A stretch of 64,000 nt of DNA from Pomphorhynchus laevis (Eukaryota > Acanthocephala > Palaeacanthocephala > Echinorhynchida > Pomphorhynchidae): positions 143,507-207,506 of the forward strand of contig WNNJ02002318.1 in NCBI GenBank assembly GCA_012934845.2, written 5' to 3'. Under the pieces are notes generated by a model. That model was not told the DNA's origin. It made no database searches and saw only the letters and a list, made by a program, of their open reading frames with translations. This document shows, one piece after another, positions 35,231 to 49,000 of this stretch; within the stretch, counting starts at the first letter, position 1; every line of letters starts with the position of its first letter. Made by a program: the position numbers and the translations under genes.

Positions 35231-37002
35231 TAGATTATTTATTCAAATCAGCTCCGGGATCCTTTGACGGATACTTGTATATATTAATACTCAAATTTTA
35301 AGTCAAACCGGAAACACAAAGATATCGTTTTATTCAATCTTTCGACCAACTAGTGGCCTTCTTCAGGAAAATAATATCTTAAATTGTAAAAATATAAATA
35401 TAACAGCATAAATATATGATAGCATTTTAAATGTTGTTCTTCACCAATTTCACTGCACCTATCGCTTCACTGTATAGCGATCTATCAGTCATTAATTGTG
35501 CAATCTAATAGAGTTCCTTACGCTTTAGTTTAGCAGTATTGGGAATATTTCCCTCAATTACTGCAAGTAAAATTTCACGTGTTGGATTTTTAATGAGGTG
35601 TGATTCCAGTATATCTGCATTTATACGACAGGCTTTAATATCCGCTCTACGGTTGTTCATCCGAACTGACATCTTATTTCCGCTTTCCCTACATATTGTG
35701 CATGACAGACTGTGCAAGTGCCTAAATAAACCGAATTTTGTGTCTTACAGTTATTGTTACCCCTGATTCTATAATTTAATTTTGTAGTGGATCTTGTGAA
35801 TGTTTTTGAGTTATTTATTATCTGACACGTTTTACACCGTTTATCTCCACACGTACATTACTACCAATGCTATGCGGACCATCCTTAAACATTTGGCAGA
35901 GGTTGTTGCTGAATTGTCGCTGCACTCGTTAGATCCTTAATAGATACTGCAGGTATAATGGTAGTGCACGGATGTGATGACAATTAAGCAAAGTGTCGGA
36001 AACAATTAAGCAAATTAACAATAAGCACATCTGTGCACTACTATTATACCTGCCGAATCCACTAAGGATCCAACGAGTGCAGCGACAATTCTGCAACAAC
36101 CTCTGCCTAGTGTTTAAGAATATTCCGCACAGCAATTCGATCTAGTTAAGAACGTAAGCCTCAGACAATTAAGCAAAGTGTCGGAAACGCCTTTATTCAC
36201 ATTGTCACAAAGGCATCCGAAATGGACAGTGAGTACTTCATTCTACTGATGAGTGTTGCTGGGTACTCATTGGTCGTCTAAAAGTGACATGGTGACTGAA
36301 ATTCGTGAATCGAAGTCTAGTCTATCATACAACACCATTTAGTATAAATGCCGTATTTCGTGAAATCCTGGACCGTTGTTTACTCAGCACATCTGTGCAC
36401 TACTATTATACCTGCCGTATCCATTAAAAATCCAGCGGGTGCAGCGACAATTCAGCAACAACCTCTGCCTAGGGTTTAAGGATGGTCCGCGCAGCAATTC
36501 GATCTGGTAAAGAGCGTAAGCCTCAGACAATTAAGCAAAGTGTCGGAAACGCCTATATTCACAATGTCACACAGTCAACCAAAGCGGCCAGTGAGTACTT
36601 CATTCTACTGATGAGTGTTGCCGGGTACTTATTGGTCGTCTAGAAGTAACATGGTGACTGAAACTCGTGAATCGAAGTCCAGTCTGTCTCAAGCAACACC
36701 ATTTAGTATATATATTTATTTATTTGTTTATTTACTTTAATGAAGTGAGTGTAGAAAACAGGCAGAGACACTTATAATTTATTTAAACGTTTCGTCCTTT
36801 ATAGGGACTTCGTCAGTATATTGTATGTTTATTATTAAACTTTTTAATTAAACCTTTTTAATAACTAATAAACATAAAATATACTGACGAAGTCCTTATA
36901 AAGGATGAAACGTTTTAATAAATTATAAGTGTCTTTGCCTGTTTTCTACACTTCATTAAAGTATATAATCGTATCCTTATAGATCAAGGCACGCAGCTTT
37001 AA

Positions 37003-37082
<80 letters not shown>

Positions 37083-40000
37083 TACAGATTAAGGGTAGTT
37101 CTGTTTTTCGAGCTTTAAGCACTGTTTAAGCGTGTGTTAAGGTACATATAGATGATTATAGAAGTCACGGTACTGATGAGCTCCGTTAGAGCGAAACGCG
37201 TATACCGTTGTTGAAGTTTGTCGTCACACATAGGATGACTGGGCATACGTAGCAACTTTGAATAATGCAAGAATAATTCGGTTATATTTCTTAGTCTGAT
37301 GAGGATATATAGAATGCTGCCTGGTGTTTTTGCCTCTTCATGAGGAAAACATAGTGATATATATAATGTCATTATATATAATGACCTCTGTATATTGACC
37401 TCATGTATTCATTATATTACATCATAATAAATTATTTTCTTGTTTTGTTTAAATATGGCAACGACTAGTATGATGATACGTGTTTTAACAATAATTACAC
37501 AATTGAATTGGTAAGGTTTTGAAAGAACATTTTCTAGTTGTCAATTTGGTTCCTTATTATAAAACTAAATATGTGCTAAAGAATACAAAATTATTTCTCA
37601 ACTTAAATTTCATGTATTCAAGTTAGAAAAAACGATGTTCATAAACTAAGTTGTTTTATTAATGTGAACTACCGCCTATAGATCAATCGGCAAATAAATT
37701 ACTGAAAAATTGATAAGCAAAGTTGAGAAGGGTGTCGAATAAGAAGGAATTATAGTTTGCCAATTTATCAAGTTAATAAATTTGTATTTTGAAACAGAAT
37801 ACGACATGTTAGGAAGATCATTACTAAATGATAAGTTAGTACGAATAATAGGGATCCAACTTTATAGCGACAGGTCAAGTTTAATAGTTTATTAAAGAAA
37901 CTTTGTGGAGAAGCTAAATTTGTGATTATCATAAAGGAATAGTTTGCAAAAGCTCTAAACCCGATTTATATATATTTTGGCCTTAATCCATAAATCAAGG
38001 TATTGATTATTTCCACTGATTATTATTTATTTAGTAGAAATTATGTATAAAGCACTTCTCGTGTATAAAGAATGGTATACAATTTGTAAAACGCAAAAAA
38101 TATTGATGTTACAAATTTTTTTATGGCTTTAGCAAATTGTGCCGTTCGAAAATTTGTTTGTTGACGCTATTACGTTAGCCTCAATGTATCATTACAGTTT
38201 AGCAAAATAACATACTTTAGTGGGTTAGCCGTTAATAAGCAATCAGTCTGTTCCACATTTATTTACGAAAATCAAAATTAATACATGCGATTATCACATC
38301 GAATTGACAGTTTAACGCGCGCTTCCATATTCAGCAGCTTACCGAATTAAGTAGCGATTTAGATGAGGTCAGTATATATGCGGTTAATATATATGAGTCA
38401 ATATATATGAGGCTAATTTATAAGGTCAATATATTTGAGGTGAAATATAAGTATGTTTTCAACTATGCTTGTTTTGTACCTAATGATAAAATAAGTCTTT
38501 ATTGAAAAATTTGTAATAGCTATATATTTACTGAAATATCTCCAAACTAAATAACCTTTAATTAGTCAAAAATAGACCTATGTATCATAGATTAATACAT
38601 TTATCTCTCGAAGAAAAATGTTTTCTATCATTTTGTTCAATTAGTCTTTTTAATTCAACTTAATTAACATCATTTACAAGCTTATAAATACTTATAAATC
38701 ATTTTTATTTCGGCTTTTAGCTTTTATTATTTAAATATATATTTTAAATATAATTAATATTTAAATTTTGTAATTAAGAATATTTTATAATTAATATTTA
38801 TATTTTGTTTTATAAGTGATACGAATAATAAGATGATTTATATATAATATAATTATATTATATAAAATATTATATTATTATACATTAATTTTTAATTATA
38901 TATTGATTTTATATTAATACGAAATTTTATTAATTTTCAAAATAGATTTTATTATGATATGCTAGAACTTATTCTCGTTATAGGACACTACTGCTACAGA
39001 TAATCGAATCGGTTCATCACTTTCTTAAACTAATTGATCTTATGAAGGAGAGTGGCCGAAGCATTACTATTCAAAAAGTTTCTGTTAGAAGAAAGAAATC
39101 TTGTAAAAGTAAGATCTTAGTCATTAGCATTTATGTTCATTTCTGTAAATGATAGTAAACTATTTTTCGCACAGAATCTCACATGCTTATTGGACATATC
39201 AATTATGGCGTCGTACAAATTCGGATGTTAATATAATAATTATTGTATCGGATCACTCAACTAAAGCTGCTGTTATATTTTAGAAATAAAAATATCTTAT
39301 TTAATAATTATATTATAATTAGCAGATGAAAATTAATAATTAGCGTTTAAATTAATAATAGTTTTGCAAGTATTCTGATATCGTCGAACTCAAAACGGTC
39401 TCCTTTATTGAGGGTAGTCTCAAAATAGCAGTTGACATGTTCCCTTTTCTTAGAGCATTACGATGTTCCTTATCAAACATTATGTGTCGTATATCAGATA
39501 AAATGTAAAAAATGAGATGCAACCTACTTGGGTAAGGCTAAACGACTATTACACCTTAGAATAAAGGAACATCGTAATTCTTTAAAGAAAAAGGACATGC
39601 CATCTGCTATTTTGAACCATTTTTTCAATAAATAAGACCACATTGAGTTCGACGATGTCAGAATACTTGCAAAAGAACCAAATAACTATAGGCATTTAAT
39701 ACTTGAGTCTATGCACATCAATGACAGAGGAGAAATGATGCATGGTAATAAATCAAACTATAATTTAAGAATTCTCATCGATAGTATGGACTAAAAAAAA
39801 TTTTCGTGTTCTTTTGTACTCGTGGGATATAAGGCAATTTTTGTATTTTATAAACAGACACAATTTGAAGAGGGTCACTGTTTATGGCCGAAACGTCAAT
39901 AAAGTTTATTTAAAAGAATTTTTCTCGTGTGGATAATTTATTATATCTAAGCATAAAATCATTTATTTTAAATTTTGGTACTAAATTTAATTCCAAGATG

Positions 40001-43000
40001 ATTTAATACATTTTAAGAATAGACTCAGTAATTCTACCTTTAAAATTAAATATAATTTATTTAATGTTAACTATCTAATTTCGGGTTGAAATAACATTTT
40101 ATTGGCATTTGGTGTTTTATTTCTCACTAAAATTTAAGACATAAGTCATAATTTTATTTCGAAATTAAAAACAGAATTCTGTGATTTATTTCGAAATTTC
40201 CTTTATGATGGTTATATGCTTAACGTTTTATTATAGTCAACAATTTTAATATTTACATATTTTCCTAATAATTGGTAGATATTAAAAAGTAATAATTGGT
40301 AATATATGATAATACAATTCAATATAATGCAAAGCCATAGTACTTATCTCTAATCATTGCTATTATTCAATCAATGTTTTAGAATTTAAAAAATTTCATA
40401 ATTTTAGTATAATGACTGAGACTAGTATGTGAATTAGAATTTAATGCTATTTAGTTTTTTTAATTTATACATTAAAAAGTCATTTTCATTAATGACTTTT
40501 AAAAGTCATTTAAAATGATTTTAAAAAGTCATTTTATTATATGAAAAAATGATCTGTAATAACTTTTGTTTATGCTTTTTATTATTTAGAGTCTAAAGTT
40601 ATAACTGCACAAACAGAACCAAACCTATGGTTCAAAATCGAGAATAACTTGTATGATTGTATTCACGGCGGCGAAGAGCTACCATCAGGCGTTGAGCCTT
40701 TTGATTCAAGTCTTAATTTAGATATGGAAGAACAAAAGTAAGTTGTACTTTAATATTTAAATTGCAAGTTTGTATGTATTAGGCAATTAGCCTTTCGTAA
40801 GGTAAAAACGTTTCTTAACTCTAAACAAAGTGATTTCGCACTCGCTATGTTGCGCAAATGCAGGTAAGAATATTGTAAACGTTTAAAATTTAGCTCATTT
40901 AACTTAATAGATCTGTGTGGACTGATGACCTTCTCTTTGGCTCTGATGAGATGGATGCAAATGAAGAGATATCGTGTTTAAGATACATATTTGATACATA
41001 TACATGCATTCCAGGTATTTCAAATGTTAAATTATTTTCGTTATCTACTATCAAATTTGATATTTTTTCTATTTCAAATATTTTTTGTTTAACGCTTAAA
41101 TTGAATACATAATTATATGTGCTGTAATTATGCAGATAATAATTTATATTATCACAATTTATATTAACACAATTTAAAATTGTGTTAATCGAGTTCCACA
41201 AATAAAAAAAAAGAAATTTGAAATTAAAAAATTTGAAATTTGAAATAATAAAATTGTTATTTTCTTAATAAGCCACAAGTGGACAAAATTATAAAATTCC
41301 ACATTGTATTGTGAAATGATTAATTTAATACTACCCAAAGCTAATATATTTTAATTAAATATTCTTTCATAAATTATTTGATTTTAATGCATAAAACTTT
41401 GATATAAATTAAGCGAACGAGTTTAGTGTGTTCTTACCTTCTGGGATTTTGTTGATCAAATGATTTATGGATTTTACTTAACATTGGAGTGTATGTAATT
41501 CTTATAATACTTGGTTCCGTCATTGATCCCTGCTGATTGACATTTATCTAGTTATTGGAAACTGAGTAAATGATAATAGATAAATTTTTCTTTTCTGTTT
41601 GATCTTTAAAGTCTAATTTGGATTTATAAATCAGATAACTAAGTATTAAAAAATAAATATAACTAATTATAAATAAAAAATAATTATATGAGATTTTATA
41701 CAATTTATATTTGTATAACGATAGAATTTATAATTAAAATTTAAATAAGAATAGAGGTCATCGGAAGGATCTGCCATGTTATCAGGTTTCATTCACTATT
41801 CCTCAACCCAATATAGCAGCAAGGCCAAATACATACTAATGACGTAATTCATATAATGAAATTTGATTATCTGGCGTATATTTTTCTAATACAAAGCATA
41901 TTGTTTAGTAATTATCCATAAACATTTTTGCTTAAGAGATTAAATTTATTTTTAATGATATTTTTTGTTGATTTATATATAGTGAATTTTATATTTTAAT
42001 AATATTTTGATAATTTATAATTCTTCATTATAAGAAAAAATAATAATTTATCAAACAGATTGAAAATTAGCAGAAAATAATTGTCTTATCAATAATGCAG
42101 TATTTATGACAGAGGTTATATTACCGGGAAAACAATTCCACAAGTTAATACCATAATATAAATAAAAAAAATAATTATAAATAAAAAATAATTATATAAG
42201 ATTTTAAACAATTTATATTTATATAACGTTAGAATTTATAATTAAAATTTAAAATAAAAAAAAACAATTTTTATGATTTGACTAATAAATAACATACGAT
42301 GTATTAGAATAAAGAAATAATCGACATATAACTACTCTATTAGGTAAGATAATAAACAAATCTAATCAGATAACTGAGTATATGTAAATAAAAAATTGTA
42401 ATTGTTTATAATAATAAACAATTATAATTGTTTATTATTAATTGTATTATAATATTTATAATATTTATTATTAATTACTATTTATTATTAATTGTATTAT
42501 TTATTATAATTGTTTTTTATTTAAATAAAAAACAATTATAAATAGAAAATAATTATATAAGATTTTAAGCAATTTATATTTATATAACGTTAGAATTTAT
42601 AATTAAGATTTAAAATAAAAATCAATTTTTATAATTTAACTAATAAATAATATACTAAAAATCGTATAAAATCGAAAAATATAATTTGATTCTTTAACTT
42701 TTTTGAATATTGCAAAACTGGGTGTAAATAATCGAGCAATCATTTAGTGATTTAACGTTTACCAATTTATTTTTGTATGTAATTTTTAAGGCGTAACTAA
42801 CGATGTCGATTCATGCAGCGGTAAGTTACTTATTCGTTGCATTATTCAATAAACCTATTTTGATTGTTAGAATATGAAGATTCTGATGAAGATGATATGA
42901 TCGTTAAAGAATCAGAGGAAAGTTTGGATGTCAATATGTTTGTTATGAGGTAAATGTGTATTTTTTTAATATCCATAATTGTTATATTATCCATAATAAT

Positions 43001-46000
43001 TTTATAATAATTATAAAACAGTAAAGAAAGAGAAAATATAATTGATAATATTAAAATATATAACGAATTAAATTATAGTCATTTTGTAATTTGTGAAAAA
43101 GTAAAAGTCATTTATTAAGAAATTTAAAAATAGAACATCATATGACGACCTTGATTTACCAGTAAGTTATTTTACCAGTTATTACCAGTTAAGTTATTTT
43201 AAGTATTCCAATTTTTTTATAATCCACATATCGATGTTATTTACCATAATACATTAATTTTGAAATGCTATAATTTCCTATTGAATCATTTTTGGCAATA
43301 GCTTCTGAAATATTGAGATATTTAAAACAGAAATGATACTGCCAGAATTAAACAATTAATAGAAAAGATTAACTGCTTATTTTTAACAAATTATTGGTTG
43401 AGTAATCAAAATAGTTTATGGTGCGAGATTGTATCCACATTTATTATGCAGTATTACACATTCCTTGATCATAGATGGATTATTAGTTTCAAGTATAAAC
43501 CATTATTTACCGTATTCTAAGTGTTTGTGATAAATCCTTTTTTAAACCTTAATGCAATATTTCATTTAACATTTGGTTTTTTTTGCCATTTAGATTCTCA
43601 CAACCAAAAATACTCCAGCTGTATTTTTCGGTCTTATACGATTTTAAAACAAACCCTGCAAAAATCAATAAGGCTATATTAAAATTACTATCGAGAATCG
43701 CATTCGATTGCAAGTATCCGTCATTCATGTTTCATCTACCTTTCTTTCGTATCGCTCAAAAATTGCTTAACGACCCTGTCAGCAACACTACCAATTTTAA
43801 GGTTTATTTTATGTCACATTTATAATGCGATAATTATTAAATTGTAATTTGCACATATTTTTAAATAGGCGTTTACATAAGCAAAAATAGATGTTTATAT
43901 TGCGATCTTAAACTTTAAATGTAATTTTAACTTGTTTACTTGAATTACACGCATCTAACCTTAATTTGGCTTATATCATTTTTAAATGGAAATCTGTTCT
44001 CAAAACGTTCTGTAATATAACTAAACACTAAATATTATTTATTTCTAAATCCCTCCATAAAATAAAAGAAATGAACAATTTAGAAATATTTAATTTTTGA
44101 TTAAATCTATAATAAAAAGCAGTATCTCAGTTAGGTCAATTTGTGACCTAACTTACGCGGACGGCATTTCACTAATTGCCGAAAACTTCATAGACCTGAG
44201 ACGAATTATTACTAGAACATCCGATGCCGCATCGAAGTACATACTCTACTTGAAACCCAACAAATGTAAGATACTCTGCGTTAGAACCCTGAAGAAGTTG
44301 TCACTATAGAGCATTAATCGATCGAGTGTGTACACTCATTCACCTATCTAAGTTGTGTAATATCGGACAACGCCGACACAGAAGAGGACATATTCTCAAA
44401 ACTAGTCAGAGCTAATCGAGCGTTTGGCGGACTTTTAAAATTTTGGAAACGACATTAACATTAAAAGAAAGATAAGAGTATATGCATCAATAGTGAGTCC
44501 AGTATTACTATACGGCTGTGAAACTTGGCCTGACAAAAACGTGATGATTCGCAAGCTAGAGTCGGCTGACCACATTTTCCTCAAAAGAATTGCACAAATC
44601 TCCCCGCTGTTGCATATGTCAAATTCAGAAGTCATGAAGAAGTATGGACAGATTGAAATCATCAACAATACGATTGCACGTCGTCGATGGATGTATGTTG
44701 GTCACGTATTGAGGATGGACGATAACCGACTGCCTAAACTAACGTTTCTTGCTCCACCAAAATCATAATGGAAACGTCATAGTGAAGGAATTAGAAAGAC
44801 TCTCAAAAGAAGCCTTGAGCAAATTGCACGACCGTATATATTTCAGAAGACCAACGTTGAATGGCGAACATACCGTGACAATTGGCTTGCTATATTGGAG
44901 CAACTGGCAAGGGAACGAGTAGCTTGGAAGCAAGGAATTTGTTGAGACTTTCTTATTCTTTTCTCTTGCTTTCTGATGTTTATGGTCGACGGCCAATTAG
45001 GTCAAGACCTTTAATATATATAGCAACATTTCTTTTTTGTACTAAACGAAAAGCTTGTCAAAAATCAGGATTTAATTGATATTAAAGATCATCATTTGTA
45101 GCCAAGCCATTAAAATTAGCTTCTAGAGCTAAACACAACACATAAATGATTAGAAAATAACTATAACAAATAAAATTACGATTTCAGTTTAAATTATAAG
45201 CGGCTGATGTAACCATCTGGCGTGTTTATGAAGATGTGTTAATATGAAAATAAGAACCATTCAAAAATAGTTGCATACTCTTTAAATTATGCAATTAAAA
45301 TACGTGATTTATTAGCATAAATGTAATTAATGTATTTAATTTACTAATAAATTACATTTTAAAATATTTAATGTTTAAAGTTTTAATTATCAATTAAAAT
45401 ACAATTGCCAATCAATTAAAAATTAACCTCTATAGATAATTAACGAGTGTTTAGTTGTTAAAACTCATTAATATACTTTAAACAGTGAACGATGACTAAC
45501 AATAATAGTTCGTGCTCATTGTTAGTTCATTTACGCTAATTGTCTAGGCTAATTATACATTAAAATTGTTTTCATGCTAGTTTCGAAAGTTGCTACTTTT
45601 AATCATAAAAGTTCGACTACAAAATATCAAAAATAGTTATACTATATATATTGAAGGAACAATTATTTTTTCTCATATTTTAGCTAAATAAAAACGATTG
45701 TAATTTCTCAGTTGTTTATATCGTAAATATATATATTTTAAAATTTTAAATACATGAATCGACATTCTGGCAGACAAACAACTAATAGAATATGTCTATT
45801 TTACACGCTAGTTTCATAACTTGTATTATCGTTAGGATGAGTCATATATTTATGGTATTTTCATATAAATTATTCACAACTGATTATTATACCTTAATTA
45901 GAACATATTATACCTTAATTATAAATTATTATACCTTAATGAACATATTATACCTTAATTAGAACATACCAAATACAATTTATGTCATTCTGGCAGACAA

Positions 46001-49000
46001 ACAATTAATCGAATATGTACATTTTACAGTTCGATTCACTTTTGGATTTATCCATCTTAAATCACATTTTTTCAATTTACTATAACAACAAATATCTATT
46101 TTTATCAATTTATTTAATTTAATTATATCAACGACTAGTTTAATTAACTTAATTTAAAATAAAATTATTGAGATAGCCTAGTATAATACTTCAAATTAAA
46201 ACTATCTTTGCATTTATCTAGCCATTCAAAATATTCTTCCTTCGAATAATCGATCTTCTCTTTCTGAATGGAAATCGGGAACCATTGATTTACTTAGAAG
46301 CCTTATTCACAAAGTCTATGAAGTTGGCGTATGAAATGGTTGAGGGTTATGGAAAGGAAAACGACTTAATTTCTAAACGGTAATTCAAGTCAACTGGCTT
46401 TAATTTATTTTATTTATTAAATTACTGCAAAATGGTGAGAATTGTTTTATCCGTAATAAATTACAATTTAATTCATATTAAATTAAAAAGTAACTGATTA
46501 AAGTCATTTCGTTAATCGTGCGCAGAAATTACAAAGTAAGTGGTCAGACCTTTTACTGCAAACTAAAATGTTTCGTTGAAATATAATCCAAAAAATATTT
46601 TTATTGTCTTGAAATTTATTTTTTGATATGATTTGTAGGATATTAAATAAAATAATAAATAAAATATTAAATTAATATTTGATATATAAATTTAATATTG
46701 ATAATATTAAATATTTATTAATATTGTTAATATTGATAATTTGGATATTAATATAATATTAATAATATTTAATATTATTTAAGAAATACATTGCATTTTA
46801 TATTATTTAATTAATAAATAATATTCAATCATCCTTTTTGTCCTTTATTTTTTAAAATAAGACTGGTTGATCCTACACCACTGGAGCAGTCAGCTTAGTG
46901 AATGGAACGTTGGAAGAGCAATTCAGGCATCCTAAGTTCAAATTCGATCAGCACCAGTGCACTGAGTAAGCTAATAATAAGGTGTCGAAACGTGAAATGT
47001 AGGTCTGGATCAACAACTGATGAGACACAACCAAGCTGATTAGTAGCGTCTTGTTGTATCAAGAATAGGAACAGCACATGTGAGGATATGTCATGGCACA
47101 AACAGAAGAATTTCAGCTCACAGATGCAATCAAGTTAAATAAATATAAATATAGTTTTTTATTACCACTTATATACAATACACACATGAGTGAAACAAAT
47201 TCCCACTAGGAAATAATATGTTTTTAATTATTTCCAAAATCGGTTTCATATAATAATTTATCAAATGGTATATTAATTGGTTTATCAGATGCAAATGATA
47301 AATTCGAATATGTTATTATCATTTGTTTGTTGTGGTAATTGTTTGTTATAAATCCTTTTCCGATTTCGATGACAGCGAATATTCAAGCATTAAATTGTTT
47401 TATTGTTCAGTAAAAGATAATTTTACTACAGTCTTCTTGTAGTAAAATGGTCTATCCATATATTTGTTGATGTTCTAGGCAGTCCAAATCTGGATGGTCT
47501 GAAGTTGAAGTGAATGAACTAAAAGTACTTTTTTCGCAGGCTTGTTATCTACAATCAAGACGAGAGCTAGGTCAGTAGTTTATAAGATATTTGTTTAATG
47601 ATCTCGTATAAGCATTTTCTAATATAAATAGCTAATTTGTTGCTATTTTAAAATAGATGATAAGTACTTTAACGTAATTTTCTTTTAACAACGAATTTAC
47701 AAGTTAATACTTTCTACACATGTTTTGATGATAAACAGTATAGATCAACAAAATTCATTTATAAAGATTGACATTTATTTTGTGCTATTTCTAAAATCGA
47801 ATTAATTTAAATTTTAAAAATTGCTCAAATGTTTAAAAAAATAAAATTTCCTAAGCGTTTTAAAAGATAAAATTTATTTTTCAATATTTTTAAAAGTGTT
47901 AAGTTTAAAATTATATATTTCTTTTATATTATTTTCAAAGTACCGTTTTATTAACGTTTTAAGAATTTAATAATGCAATATTAATGTATTTTTAAAAATA
48001 TAAAATTTTTCGAATAATTTAAAATACTATACTTTAATTAATGTAGAGTTATCTCTTTGAGTAAATTACACTGCTTCAAAAAGCATCATAATTATATTAA
48101 ATTTTCTAAGAATTTAAATTTTAAATTCTTTAATTTTAAATTGAAAGAATTTAAAATTAAAAATATATTTTACGTTAAAACTAATTATATCAATACCTTT
48201 CAAATTAAGGGTAATGGCTTTAAGACTAATAATGGTTGCAGCTGTCATTAAAATAAAATGTAGTCTAAGGAACATAAAATTGTCTCAATGATTCCTAAAT
48301 TATTGTTTTAATATTACATCAGTGACTTGCTAAAACACCAAATATGAAAAAAATACTTAATAAAAATATCAAATCATATAAATTCATATATGATTATAAT
48401 AACTTATTAAAACGGTGCAACTTGTGTTTATTTATTTAAATATTAAATTATTAAAATATAAAATAAATTAAATTGATTATTAATTACTTATTAATAATTA
48501 TTTAATCATCATTATATAATTAAAATTAAATATATTTAATGTTTTAATTGAATTATAAAATTTATTTTAATTGAATTATTATATTTAATTGAATATATTA
48601 ATATATTGTATAAAAAATTGTATAAATTGTATATTAAATTAATTTTAATTGAATTATTATATTTTATTGAATATATTAATAAATTGTATAAATTTATTTA
48701 ATATGATAAAACATTTCAAGAGAGATAATGTTATTATCTAATCATGCTTATTTTATTAAAAATATAATGTTTATTTAAAATGTTATATATAACTGAAAAA
48801 TAACCATTTTCAAAAAATATGAGATAATAATTTCGTATTTTAATTATAATTATATTATAATACTAAATAAATTATTATATTAAATATGATAAATGCATGC
48901 TTAAAATATTATAAATGACGAATGATAATGAAATCAATATTATATATGTTAAATACTTTAAAATTTCAAATAATATTTAACCCTTTTTTAATAATTTAGA

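Larger units (their letters stand above)
36024..36722 (+). repeat. Tandem ~363-bp repeat family 2 (two units), retrozyme-like
   Basis: GCACATCTGTGCACTACTA starts at 36024 and 36387 (363-bp offset). Unit 1 ends with CACCATTTAGTATA and so does unit 2 (36709-36722). Identity about 88-90% by eye. Outside the hammerhead the sequence shows no clear relation to family 1, but unit length and the place of the ribozyme near the end of the unit are alike. Confidence 0.85.
32758..38983 (+). other. timeless intron 13: ribozyme-rich repeat cluster
   Basis: 6.2 kb. Apart from AT-rich flanks it is built of two ~360-bp tandem repeat families, an antisense PLE endonuclease remnant, palindromic PLE ends, two long (AT)n tracts and a canonical hammerhead. 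The cluster is bordered by short repeats of TATATATTGACCT type: 33284-33362, and in the opposite orientation 38365-38440. Described separately below. Confidence 0.8.
41015..42790 (+). other. timeless intron 17 with antisense PLE tails
   Basis: 1.8 kb; the part 41690-42660 is made of PLE tail copies in reverse orientation. The first 650 bp show nothing recognisable. Confidence 0.65.

Noticed and set aside
43583-43825. Stand-alone 80-codon gene
   Set aside because: It is timeless exon 20 (43594-43801) plus intron sequence on both sides.
48057-48251. 64-codon open frame as a timeless exon
   Set aside because: Phe/Lys/Asn-rich from AT composition, and the phase of exons 22 and 23 already joins without it.
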